From: Camellia lanceoleosa
Lineage: Eukaryota > Streptophyta > Magnoliopsida > Ericales > Theaceae
Assembly: GCA_025200525.1 (NCBI GenBank)
Contig: CM045768.1
Location: 44,859,022 to 44,923,021, forward strand
DNA: 64,000 bases
Reading direction: 5' to 3'
Shown here: one piece after another, positions 21,610 through 33,496 of the stretch
How the letters are laid out: each line of letters starts with the position of its first letter
Position numbering within the stretch: the stretch's first letter is position 1
Notes under the pieces: generated by a model
What the model was told of the DNA's origin: nothing
Databases searched by the model: none
Seen by the model: only the letters and a program-made list of their open reading frames with translations
Position numbers and translations under genes: made by a program

Positions 21610-24600
21610 TGTAGACGTGCCCGAGGACTCCCGAGCTCTACACGCGAAGGGCGTGGAATTCGTTTTCTCTCTAGCTACTACAAGTTTGGACTCATGTCAC
21701 GATTCTAAATCTAATCTCACAATGTGCAATGTAAGATCGATAAATCACCAAAGAGTCCAAATCTGGCAAATCGTTTTGGAAAACTAATTTTAATAAAGAA
21801 GTGCCAAGCATGGACTGCTTTGCCAGATATAGAGTCGCCACCTAAATATTTTATTTTTGGGAAAATTTTGGAAACCCTAACTCGTGCCAAAGGCCACGTG
21901 TTCGTCATCACCAAAGTTGCCTCGGCTCAAGAACTTGGGTACGAGAGGGGAAGGTCATGTAATGAGCACCCCCGCTTGCCCGATCAAAGATCGGCCTGTA
22001 CTAAGCACGATATTTTGTTTTTGAAAACACATATGTTCTTATTCTAGTTATTAACCTAGAATTACTATGTGATGCGCACAGCATACAAGTATAAACTAGA
22101 TTGCCTAAGTTGGAACAAAACATTACATGTTTGTTTGAAAAATGATTTGAAGTTTGCTACTCACAAGTAGGCTAAATTCGGGATTTTGATGAATTGTTCT
22201 AATTCAAGTAATCCAACCTTCACCCACAGGCATTAAAATAGTTATTTCAAGTAAGTAGTTAGCCTCATGGCAAGCATGCTTTCATGGCAACATTAACACA
22301 CATGCAGTATGCTAAAGCGTAAATACTCACAGTGCACTCCGAGCCAAAACAAAGAACTAGTTAGAAATCATGCATGATCTTAATTCATGTTAAGATGGCT
22401 AATGCAACACATGCGAAAATGTAACTAAGATAGGCTCGGCTACCTAGAATGTCATGTGAAATGCAACTTGATAACATGTTGTTGAACACGTATTCAAGTA
22501 AATGTATTGAAAATACAATGCAATTAGTATAGTGCGTCGAGCCCGGTGCATGCAAGACAGATGAATGGATGCACACATGCGAAGCATAAGGTATGCTAAA
22601 CAAAATATGCCCTAAAACTAACCATCGTAAGCGGTTAAGTAAAAAGGAGAAAGAAATGGGGGTTGGAAGACATGCATCACACACACACACGCTTATTACA
22701 ACATTACGCCCTCTCGACGAAGGGACCGAATAAGAAGCTAACTAGCTAATCTAAGCTAATTAAACTAATTATTACAAAACAAACTAATTAACTAATCTTA
22801 GTCAACTAATTATTACAAAACAAATTGAAATAGCTAAACGCATTAACTATTAAAGCATAAAACGAATGCCTAATCTAGCTAAGTAAAGAAGCTAAATAAA
22901 GCAGTAAAACAGGAGGTTCTCAAAGGGAGAAGACTGGATGCATGCTCGGTCGCCTCGTTTGGAAATCCGTCGCGATGCCCTAATTTGTCTCTGTTTGCAA
23001 TTGTCCTTAGAACCTTGCACCAAGCTCCAAAAAGCTTCCAACTCACCTTGGAGACCTGTGGGAGGTTGGCCGACCACCTAGGGATGCCACTAACCACTGG
23101 CCGACCACTTTCTGTGCTGAAAACCAGAAAAAGTGGTCGGCCAGCTAGTTTTTCTGGCTGGCCGACCAGTTGTTGCTGCAAAACTCCAGTTTTCTGCAAC
23201 AGAGAGCAAGAAAGGGCATGGCAATGTATTTGCAAGATATGTGTGTACAACCACCCTCCCTATCATTTCATGAGCTCAAGGGAGTGTGGTTCTCGACCCT
23301 CGAGCCACCAATTGCGCATTTCAATGCGTGATGGCCGAGAAGTCAAATTGTACAATTCAATATAAAATGAATGCACAAGTAAACACATAAAGCCTAAAAC
23401 TCTATCATGCTTGATCAAGAGTGTCGGCGACCGAGAATTGAGGCACGTTTCATTACTTTAAGTATGAAACGTCTCTCATTTTTCGTGCTCGGATTAATAC
23501 TTAATCCGAACAACAATGCAACAACATGGCATACTCAATGCAATGTGACATGATCAACTTAACAAAGCTAATGACATGCGAACAATGCTAATGCATGCAT
23601 GCACAATGCAATGCTACAAGGGCAACTTAGCAATGTTAGGAACATGCATACTCAATGCAAAGAAATAACTTGGCATACATAATGCAAATAACCACATGGC
23701 ATGCATAATGCAATGTAAGATGGCATACTCAATGCAATGAACAATAAACATGCGAACAACATGTAAAGAAACACGCTAAATGGACTTAAACCAAAAGGGG
23801 GTAGACCTCAGTCATGCCCAAATCAGTGGCCAATGGTGATAAAATTAAGGCACAAAATACAAAGCATGCATGTACAATGCATTGGCCAACCAAGTAAGCC
23901 TAAGAGCACAACCCTCAAGAAGGCTCAAGGAGTGACAAATGCAGAAGTGTAACAACACTAAATGCACTAAAATTAAGTAAGAAATGATGTCAAATCATTC
24001 AAACAAAGCAAGCATGGCATGCAAAGGTCCTAAAGCATGAAAGGTAATAAGGAGGACTACAAAGGAGGCATGCAATACATGGCACGAATGCATGAACCAA
24101 ACATGGACAGAGCTAAAATGGGTCAAAACAAAGACCTAAACATGCTGAGGTAGGGGCTCAAAGACCTAGGCATGCAAGCATACAAGCTAAGCCATAAAAG
24201 AGGTAACAATGTACAACACTCAAAGGCCCTTAAAGAGTGAATGAAGTAGGAACATGGCAATGTGATAAGCTCTGAAATGTCATGTTAAGTGATGCCAAAT
24301 CATGTACACAACACAAATGAAGCATGCTATGGTGCCCGAAGCCCGAAGCTTGAAGCTAGCATAGGCACTTGTACTACAACTATGCAAAACATGAAGCATG
24401 TGATCAAGGCAACCCAAAATAGTTCTAGAACATGTTAAAATGAGTCTAAAACATGCATGGAAGGAAGCCAAAACAAGCTAGCATGAAGGGCATAATTCAT
24501 GGTGAATGCAAGGCAAATAAGGTGATTTACACTACACCTATTAAGACCAAGCATGGAATGACTTAAGTAACAAAAATCAGAGTTATAACATGGTATAATA

Positions 24601-26685
24601 ACCCCAAATAAACACTGAAATGATAGCTCGCAAGCTTAGGCATGAAGGCATACGCAATGATCTATTCTTAAGGCATAATGGACCAACCATCCAACACATT
24701 GAATAAGTGAAAGATGCAAGTGTATGGCCATGAAACATGCACTGAAATAACATAACAAATGATGCCAAATCATTCAAATAGGCCAAGCAATGCATGCTAG
24801 TAGACTCGATACACAAAGCTAACAAGCTAAAATGCACTATAGCTATACAAAGCATGCCATGCATGACCAAAACAACCAAAATTAGAGCTAGAGCATGCTA
24901 AAACATAGACAAAAGCTTCTTGAAGCTAAGCCAAAACCATGCTAGAATGACATGTCAAAGCATGATGCATGTTAGGCTATTTCATGGAATTGCACTACAA
25001 GTGCATGGAGCATGCAAGGGCCAACCAAACCAAACCAAAACAGAGGTATGATATGGAAAAATACCACCAAAAACATGCTAAGATGGACTCAAATGAAGCT
25101 AGAATGACATGCTACTTCATGAAGCATACAAGACTAGTTTGTGTGATTTACACTACAAGTGTACAAGGCATGTAAGGGGTGACCAAACCAAACCAAACCA
25201 GTGGTATGACATGCTGAAATAACCCCAAATACATGCTAAGAACAAGCCAACACAAGCTTAACAAACATGCTCAAACATAAGACATATGAAATAAGTATTC
25301 AAAATACAAGGAGAGGGGATGACCCTCTCTTTTTTAGGACTCCAAAACCACCTTTCCACCACTGAAAATCCTTTGGATTTCAGTGGTAGAAAGGTCATGC
25401 AAAGGCTACAACAAGAGCCTAGATGGATGACTCAAAACAAGGCCTAAGAGGGGGTAAACAACCTCAAATACAAAAGTGACCTTAAACAAAGATCTTAAGC
25501 ACTAAAATTTAGAACTTTTTGTAGTTAAGAGTTAAGCTTAAAACAGCATGCAAATAAGGCTACAAGCTTAAGCAAAAATAGGGGATTTAAAGGTTAGAAA
25601 CTCACCCTTGAAGACCACCTTTAAAGCTACAACTCCAGTAGGTTTTTCAAGCTCAAACCAACCCAAGAACACCAAAACCAGATCTTAAGCACCTCAGCAA
25701 CAAAATGATGGTGTTTGAGTGTGTTTTTGTGTGCAAAAGTGAGACAAAATGACACTTTAAGGCACAAAACAAGAGCGAAAGAGAGATATAGATACAAGTG
25801 TGTATGTATAACTAAAACCACACATTTCTGAACTTGGAGGAGGGAGGAGGAGCCGCCCTCTTATAGAGGACAAAAGCTAAAGCTTCTCAAGAAAGCTAAA
25901 GCTTCTCAAGGAAGCTAAGCTTCAAGGTCATCCCTCTATACTTTAAGTGGTCTCCTACAAGAAAAACTGGTCGGCTAGGGGTAGGAGAAGCCTACATACG
26001 GAAAACAAGCAAGTGGTGTGGTGGCTGACCAGAAAAGGTGGCCCAAAGACCAAGAAAGCCAATTATCGACCAAAAAAAGGCTGGCAAGAGAAAAAGTGGT
26101 CTCCAAGGGGAAAAACTGGTCTCCCACCCTTGTACCACCTTCCAAACAAGGAAAATAAGGTTTTTACCAAAAACAAACCAAAATGGATGTAAGACGAGAG
26201 ATCGGGAGACAAAGCACGTGGCCGAAAGCCTCAAAAACTAGTCTACTGGTATCAAAAGTGGTATACGACCACAAAAGTGGTCTCCCGAACCATAGTGTTC
26301 CTCTAGGCAGAGGTAACAAGGCATGGTTCAAAAACTACACCAAACAGAGAACGTTAAGCGGTCCTAAGACAAGGCGCGCGACTGAAGGCTCCAAAAATCG
26401 AAAACTAGTCTCCAAATGGGAAAAGTGGCCTACGACCACAAAAAGTGGCTACGACCACGAAGCGATGGTCTACAAGACCTCTCCCTCCCTCCGGCAAGAG
26501 AAAACGAGATTCGGTCCACAAACTGAGCCAAAGCACAAAGAGTTTAGAGGCCCGGAGGCAAGGCTCTCAGCCAAAACTCCGAAACCTCGAAATGAGTACA
26601 ACATGCACTATCAACATGCACTATCACCGAGCGCTCAATCGATAACATCTGAGTCTTAAGGTCGGTCAAAAATGGGGTGTCTACA
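21610..26685 (-). repeat. Tat left LTR (3' LTR or solo LTR)
   Basis: The 5,076-bp LTR begins TGTAGACGTGCC and ends GGTGTCTACA, with perfect ACATG target duplications and copia integrase on both sides. It is rich in CATGC words between about 22,000 and 25,300. On the minus strand a TATA box (CTCTATAAGAGGG, near 25857-25869) marks a probable promoter about 0.8 kb inside. It aligns along its length with 42551-51232. Reading frames inside it (for example 22985-23365) also occur in the other LTR but have no recognisable domain. Confidence 0.88.
25857..25869 (-). promoter_or_regulatory. Tat LTR TATA box
   Basis: The minus strand reads CTCTATAAGAGGG, followed by a GC-rich GCGGCTCCTCC. The matching place in the right LTR is near 46813-46826 (CTCTATAAGAGAGAGG). 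Confidence 0.5.
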
Positions 26686-27312
26686 ACATGGCATTCATCC
26701 TTTCTTTTAAAGTCTTATTTTTCCTTTTAGCAATTCCATTTTGCTGAGGTGAGTAAGGAGCGGTGGTTTGATGAATTATTCCATGTTCATTACAAAACTC
26801 ACCAAAAGGTGATTCATATTCACCACCTCTATCACTTCTTAGTTTTTTGATTTTCTTACCAAGTTGATTTTCAACTTCATTCTTATATTGAATGAAAGTT
26901 TCCAAAGCTTCATCCTTGGTTCGAATTAAATAAATATAACTATATCTAGTATAGTCATCTATAAAAGTGATAAAATATTTTTTCCCACCTTTAGTTTGAA
27001 TTGATTTAAAATAAAAAACATGTCACTATGAATTAATTCAAGTGGTTCCGTACTTCTTTCAATTGAATGAAAAGGAGTTTTGGATAATTTTGCCTCAACG
27101 CAAATTTCACATTTATGATTTGAATCAATGTCAAATTTAGGTAAACATTCCATATTAATTAATCCACACAAAGATCCATAATTAACATGTCCAAGTCTAC
27201 CATGCCATAAATTTGAAGACTCAAGCAAGTAAGAAGAAGATGTATTTTTATTAATAACTGAGGGTACAACGGTCATTACATGCATCTTGAAAAGGTTATC
27301 AGACATGTAACC
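26686..27312 (-). pseudogene. second copy of copia integrase / GAG-pre-integrase segment
   Basis: This minus-strand segment repeats the copia region at 51233-51850 with a few percent differences. It encodes NLWHGRLGHVNYGSL, the KCEICVEAKLSK zinc part, KIKKLRSDRGGEYES and APYSPQQNGIA, ending at the same MNAM insertion point. Similarity stops near 27312, where an unrelated stretch (about 27313-27405) continues in frame for some 30 codons (KMEKEAPKTIFNLFKTKRI). It follows directly on the left LTR and its ACATG duplication. A plain Tat insertion would not place copia sequence here. Confidence 0.88.
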
Positions 27313-27470
27313 GATTCTCTTCGTTTTGAACAGATTAAAAATTGTTTTCGGAGCTTCTTTCTCCATTTTCACCACTTGAGGTATGTTGGTCTCAGAGTTT
27401 AGCACCTTTTCTCAGGCATTGACTTTTTGCAATTTTGGCTCATTTCGCTTATTTTTGCATCATCTTGCAG

Positions 27471-30400
27471 ATTTCTTCAGACGGCCGACGATATTCCGTA
27501 TGGCGAAGGCTCTCCATATGCAGAGGACAAGCCCGACATTATACCGTTGCCTCCAAGGATTCGGCCATTCAACTTGGAGGAGTACGACCCACAGGAGCAC
27601 ATTCTACCTCCTAGCACCTTCCACCACTTCATGGACTTCGCACGTCGGGCGCCCGCAGACCTGCTGCTACGGGAGCCGGAGTCCCATCTATTTCATCATG
27701 CGCATGAGGTGAGTGCTTTACTTTTGCATTTCTCATACATTCCATGTTTTCGCTATATATCATATCTGCTCGTTCTGAACATATTCACATACACAACACT
27801 CCACTCATTCTGAACACACGGTTCATACACAGCATTCTGCTAATTTGGCACACAGCTCACCACACAACACTTTCTTAATTCGGCACATAGCTCATTTTGG
27901 CATACAGCACATTTTCGGCACACAGCTCATTATACTGCTCAACTTGAACACACAGTTCATAACACATCATTCTGTTTAATTGGCACACGACTCATAACAC
28001 TGCTCAATCTGAACACGCAGTTCATAACACAACATTCTGTTTAGTTGGCACACAGCTCATTACACTGCTTAATCTGAACACACAGTTCACAACACAACAT
28101 TCTGTTTAGTTGGCACACAGCTCATAGCACTGCTTAATCTGAACACGCATTTCATAACACAGCATTCTGTTTAATTGGCACACACAGCTCAATCTGAACA
28201 CGCAGTTCATAACACAGTATTCAGTTTATTGTCATAACATAGCACACTGCTCAATCTGAACACGCAGTTCATAACACAGTATTCAGTTTATTGTCATAAC
28301 ATAGCACACCACTTAATCTGAACGCGCAGTTCATAACGCGATATACTTTTCTGTAACATAGCACACTGCTCAATCTGAACACGCAGTTCATAACACAGTA
28401 TTCAGTTTATTGTCATAACATAGCACACTGCTCAATTTGAACATGCAGTTCATAACGCGATATACTTTTTCATAACATAGCACACTGCTTAATCTGAACA
28501 CGCAGTTCATAACACAGTATTCGGTTTATTGTCATAACATAGCACACCGCTCAATCTGAACACGTAGTTCATAATGCGATATACTTTTTCATAACATAGC
28601 ACACTGCTCAATCTAAACACGCAGTTCATAACATAGTATTCGGTTTATTGTCATAACATAGCACACTGCTCAATCTGAACACGCAGTTCATAATGCAATA
28701 TTCGGCTTATAGCACACTGTTCAATATGAACACGCAGTCCATAACACAGTATTCGATTTATAGCACACTGCTCAATCTGAACACGCAGTCCATAACACAG
28801 TATTCGGTTTATAGCACACTACTCAATCTGAACATGCAGTCCATAACACAGTATTCGGTTTATAGCACACTGCTCAGTCTGAACACACAGTCCATAACAC
28901 AGTATACTTTTTCCTTGGCACGCAGCTCATATTTTTCATTTTGAATACACAGCTCACACTTTTCAAATTTGAACACACAGCTCATACTTTTCATTCTGAA
29001 CACACAGCTCATATTTTTCAATTTAAAACTGAATGCATCTATTCATTCTAAATGTAGGTATCCTCCCGTTTCACATGGGGTTATGGATCGATCCTCGCAA
29101 GGGAGTGGTATATGGAGCTCCCAGACGTTGTCCGATATATTGTGGACGAGGCTGGGTTTGGCCTATTCTGTGCGCGATTGTCGCATCATCCAGCGAGCAA
29201 GACCCTCCTGGGTGCACTTATAGAGAGATGGTGGGACACCACCAACTCCTTCCATTTTTCAGCCACTGGGGACATGACGATGACCCTATATGACTTCTCC
29301 ATGCTGACGGGCCTTGACGTGGCAGGCCAGCCGATCCCATACAATGCAGATATGGGTGATTGGGAGGCCGCTTGGATTTATCTGCTTGGAGTTCGCTCGC
29401 TGATTGACAAATCATCAGGCAGGGTCAGGTACACTTGTTCTTCGAGCAGTACAGAGGGACTATGCCCATGACCATTGAGGCCATACAACGGTATGCCCGA
29501 GGATTTTTGATGTTCTTCTTCGGGACCACTATGTTCTCTGACAGGAGGAACACAGTCGGGCTTTATCTTCTTAGTGCCCTAGTGGACCTATCGCAGGTCA
29601 GTCAGTATGATTGGGGTGGCGCTGGCCTCGCTACCCTTTACTGCTATATGAGCAAGACCTCCCACGAGTGGGGAACCATAGTTGGAGGCTATTGGCGAGC
29701 CTGGGAGGTACATTCTGCCCTCTTGATTTACATTACTACTTTTCATTATCTGTACACTGCATACTGCACAAATTACATTCTGTACTCTACATTCCGCACT
29801 CAGCATTCTGTTTTTCTATACATTTTGTATTCGCATTCTACACTCAGCATTCTGCATTCTATATATCCTGTACTCTGACAGCCACTGCCTTGCCTTTCAC
29901 AGCTGTAGGTTTACGCGTACTTCCCAACATTGGCCCCTGAGCTCGAGGTTGAGGCATCTCTTGAGATCCCCTACTCATGCAGATTTGAGGGTCGGTGTCG
30001 GCCCAGGCCTCGGGAGACTCTGCTCTACCTCCGGCAGTTCTTCGATACTGTACGGGCGACGGAGGTGATACAGAACTCTCAGTTCTTCATGCTTTTAGCT
30101 TTGATTCATCTTGTATATTTATGACATCTAATCAATTTCTGCACTTGTTACCCATAGGTGACCTAGCAGCCTTGGATCGACATGCTAGGGAATCCTCGAT
30201 TTTTGTTTGTTGGGGCATAGGGCTCCTCCCGATATAGAGTCTTGTTTGAGGGACCGGTCGACAGGGCCTGGTTTCTGGAAGAACGCTTCATGCGCCAGAC
30301 GACGGGCAACTCCAATCAGCACGTCCGTTCATTGCCTCTACCAGAGATGCGGTCCACAGGGGGTCTCACAACCCGGAAGGCGGAGGACCTTATGTTGGGT

Positions 30401-31419
30401 ATTGACGCGGTCCTTTTCCTGGAGGAGGAGGATTACACGACATATCACCATACGTACCTGATGCCTTTGCTGTCAGGTGTCCGTACTCCCAAGAGGAAAG
30501 CTACTGACATGCCTTCCTCAAGTCGTGCCCAAGCTGGAGACATTCCTTCGACCAGCGGGGCTGGCACATCGAGAGGCGGGACTAGAGGGATGCCCTCGAC
30601 TTGGCAGTATGCTGGATGGCCAGATCTTCCGACCGAGCTGATGGGCTGGCAGTATGGGACTTCTTACCCGATTCTACTGGAGCCTCCGATACCTGACCAT
30701 CGATACGTCAGTGACCCTGACTCACCACCGGTATGTTTTACAGTTTTTATTTATCCCTTAGATATTTAGACATTCATTCATTCACTGATGACTTGAACTT
30801 GCATTTGCAGCCTCCCAGAGAGTATACTGAGGGGTTGCTCGAAGTGGTGGCCTCACTCGAGAGCATGGTCCTGCGGAGGGAGACGCTGCCATATGCCTCC
30901 GGTGTTCAGGTACTTTTCAATTTCCTTGCATTTATCATACTTCTGATGACATATGGAAACTGAACATTTCACTACCTTGATTCATTGCATGTATGGAGCA
31001 CATCTGGCACATCACATTCACACACTATATCTGCATGCACCCACTCTATGTATCCTTCTCGCATTTGCATCTGATATACATACTGGCTGATGCATTCAAA
31101 CTATCCTTTTCAAGTCCCACCTCTGCAGACTAGGCCATCCAGGCCTTCTCAAGCAGCTAGGAGAGGAGTCTCAGCACGCGGTTGGGGGGGATGCAGAGCA
31201 CCTGTTAGACAGGATGACGAGTCTAGCAAGGAGGAGTTAGCACATCCACAGTTAGAGACATCTGCAGGCAGGGATGACGACTCTAGTTCCAGTTCTGAGG
31301 GCGGAGGTGACACCAAGGAGGATTTTGACGACAGTGACTCCGATTCAGATAATGGTGCCAGTGCCGGTGGCGCGGAGGGTGCTCATCCGAAGAGGGTGAA
31401 GAGGGCCTCTCGGTCTTGA
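27471..31419 (+). pseudogene. plant mobile domain (PMD, MAIN-like) cargo gene, antisense to Tat gag-pol
   Basis: Exons on the plus strand, all in phase 0, are 27471-27708, 29058-29707, 29909-30064, 30158-30730, 30811-30909 and 31129-31419 (TGA). Exon 2 carries the PMD signature: GFGLFCARLSHHPASKTLLG, then LIERWWDTTNSFHF, GDMTMTLYDFSMLTGLDVAG, then GLYLLSALVDLS and the YDWGGAGLATLYCYM helix. Exon 3 has the YAYFPTLAPE segment. The C-terminus is Arg/Ser-rich and then acidic (DDDSSSSSEG, DSDSDSD) with a basic KRVKRASRS end that could be a nuclear signal. Damage: a frame change in exon 2 near 29405-29430 and TAG stops at 30164 and 30218. The 5' end is cut at the copia junction. PMD proteins (MAIN/MAIL1) act in plant gene silencing and genome stability, and PMDs are common in plant TEs. 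The role here is unknown. Confidence 0.8.
27830..29030 (+). repeat. minisatellite in PMD intron 1 (62-bp and 51-bp units)
   Basis: About twenty diverged units have a constant core like GCACACTGCTCAATCTGAAC followed by ACGCAGTTCATAACACA. Early units (to about 28680) carry an added TTTATTGTCATAACATA (about 62 bp), while later units (28690-28910) lack it (about 51 bp). The repeat ends just before exon 2. Confidence 0.9.
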
Positions 31420-31741
31420 GCTTGATGGCACTGATGCAAATGTTCCTGCTTTATTTTTCTTTTTACATGTAGTTGTAGCACATTGTACAGCTTAGGTAGT
31501 TTTATTTTCTTCAAAACTTGTACCCTGTTGTAAAATGTTGTAAAAAGGAAACATGATGGAATGAAAATGGCTTTTCGTTCAAAAAGTGTTGTATTTGTAT
31601 TCTAAGCATCGCATCGCATCATTTTGCACCCAAAAAACAAAAAAAAGGATTGAATGGAATTTGAACACCGTGCATTGCCAAGTCAAGTAGTGAACCAACG
31701 CAACAAAATGACTTAATTCTAAAAGCAACAACAAGACTTTA

Positions 31742-31895
31742 ACAAGTTTAATAAGTGGAGAGTAACAACTCGATAAGCGGAGAGTAACAACTCGATAAAC
31801 AAAAAGCAACAACTCAACAAACAAATGAGCAACAACTCGATAAACAAATGAGCAACAACTCGATAAGCAAAAAGCAACAACTCAATAAACAAAAG
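31742..31895 (+). repeat. 23-25-bp minisatellite
   Basis: About seven copies of AGCAACAACTCGATAAACAAA-type units lie in tandem, with AGTAACAACTCGATAAGCGG variants at the left. Confidence 0.85.
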
Positions 31896-32028
31896 CATTT
31901 TAGACAAACAAGGCGACGAAATGCGTCCGAAACAAAGGTAAACTCGGACCTTCAGCACTCTCTGCACACAGGAAAGCTTGAGACTCTCTTTTGGAGGCAA
32001 GGAAAAGGCTGTAGACAACTTTTGCTCC

Positions 32029-32108
32029 ATGGCCGACCACTTTCTTGGCCTGGAGACCAGAAAAGTAGCTGGCCGACCAGAAAAAGTGGTCAGCCGACCA
32101 GTTAGCCT
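32029..32108 (+). promoter_or_regulatory. GGCCGACC block shared with the LTR
   Basis: The order of words GGCCGACCACTTTCT, ACCAGAAAA and CTGGCCGACCAG here matches the LTR segments at 23097-23172 and 44039-44112, in the same plus direction. It lies 100-180 bases upstream of the DUF7745-like ATG at 32212, so it may be part of that gene's leader or promoter. Regulatory function is inferred only. Confidence 0.4.
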
Positions 32109-32211
32109 GGGGACCTCTAGTTTTCTAACACTTGTCCTCCAAACAGTGCCTTATCCTTCATAAAGGTTCCAGCTTCGTGGTTCCCTCATTCTAACTCAGT
32201 TTTGCATCAAA

Positions 32212-33496
32212 ATGGAGGAATTTCTTGTCCAAAATCTCACAAATTGGATTGCTACCTTGGATGGCTCGGAAAAGGTGAATTTCCAGGGCTTCAACATAAA
32301 TGCACTATTCACGCTGAGTTGCACCCCGCTGTGTCTTCCGTTCCTTCATGCCGTGGCAAGGTTTTGGATTCTAATAACTCACGTCTTTAGCTTTGGCAGA
32401 CAAGAGATATGTCCTACTTTCGAAGACTTCCAAGCTCTGATGGTGTCCGAGCGCGAGGAAAAGATTTTGCCACAATTCCATTTTGGCCATGTCCAAGCCT
32501 TAGGACGCATGTGTGAGCTCACTTTGCATGACGCTTGATCATTAACTCACGATGGAGTACTGGATATTCCGAGCTTGGTTCGTCAGTTTTCTAATGCCGG
32601 CGACCGCGGCGACTTTGACTGGCAGGGTTTCCGGTGACATGCACTTTGCTTGCGTATGTTGTCACATTTCTTGCTTGCCCCAGGCTTCAGTGGGTTTAGC
32701 ACCCGTTTGATTGAGGTTACCGAGGGCTTGAAAGAGGGCAAGAGCTGTATCGCCATGACACTAGGTGAGAAGTTGATGGGTTTGGACGCTTTCCATTGCC
32801 AAGAGACGACTAGATTCGCGGTGAGTCCACTACTGCTGCAGGTAATGTTTCCCACCCTATCTCACATATATTTCTCACATCACTCGGCCCTCAGGCTCGG
32901 TTTTTCTCTCAAAACCCTTTTCTTACTTTTCTCTCCACGTATATCTCTCTATTCTTTAATCTCTCATTTTTCAGCCCTCCTCAGATATGGTTGATGGATA
33001 AGTTAAGGGTTGTGGACTCATGCCCAGCATATTCAGCTTGCAGCTATTTCTTCCGACGATGTTTAGTCGATGCCCCTGATGAGGATGGTGGTACGAATTG
33101 ATGCACAGTTTGATTGCTCTTGACATTGCTTGGCGCTGCCCCTGGCTTAATCTACCGGCGATGAGCTACAGCATGACTCGCCAGAATGGGATTCAGTTGA
33201 TCGGTTTGACGCACCGTGTCCTTTAGTTTCCGTTTCGAATCCGGCGTCAGCTTGGTCATGATTAGACTTGCCCGGAGGAAGAGATAGAGTATCCTGTTGC
33301 ATTTCCAGTCCGAGGCGCACAGCTAGCTCGGTATGCTACGGCATGGAGGACGAGAGAGCTTCTGGCCCCCGCTCTCACTTTTAGTTGCACCCTTTCTGAT
33401 GAGTGCATAGCTTGGCTTGATGACGAGGCACAGATCGGGCCTACTTCGGCATCAGAGGCTTCCATAAGCTCTGGGTGGGGACGCAGGAACACTTGA
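32212..33496 (+). pseudogene. DUF7745-like cargo gene, antisense to Tat gag-pol
   Basis: The ORF opens at ATG 32212 (MEEFLVQNLTNWIATLDG). It has the layout of the plant retroelement-linked DUF7745 family: FWILITHVFSFGRQEICPTF, EDFQALM, LMGLDAFHCQETTRFAVSPL and LLLQ/IWLMDKL. It then reads LIALDIAWRCPWLNLPA, a THRVL..FPFRIRRQLGHD stretch and EIEYPVAF, ending WGRRNT before TGA at 33494-33496. One intron is likely at 32842-32984 (GTAATG ... TCCTCAG). Breaks: TGA at 32536, TGA near 32635, a frame change near 33095 and two TAG codons near 33220-33265. The function of the family is unknown; relatives are found in plant gypsy elements. It is transcribed away from gag-pol and in the same direction as the PMD gene. 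The family name is from recognition, not search. Confidence 0.65.

Larger units (their letters stand above)
31420..32211 (+). other. spacer between the two cargo genes
   Basis: It starts with a probable 3' UTR of the PMD gene (TTGTAAAATGTTGTAAAAAGG). It then holds a 23-25-bp minisatellite (31742-31895) and a GGCCGACC-rich block (32029-32108) resembling LTR sequence. No coding domain is seen. Confidence 0.5.

Noticed and set aside
22985..23365. 126-codon plus-strand frame also present at 43926-44306
   Set aside because: It is shared only because both lie in the two LTRs of one element. There is no domain, and the opposite strand is equally open.
27830..28930. Regularly spaced repeats resembling a CRISPR array
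   Set aside because: The spacers are themselves repeated and the unit is diverged. It is a minisatellite in a plant intron, with no cas genes.
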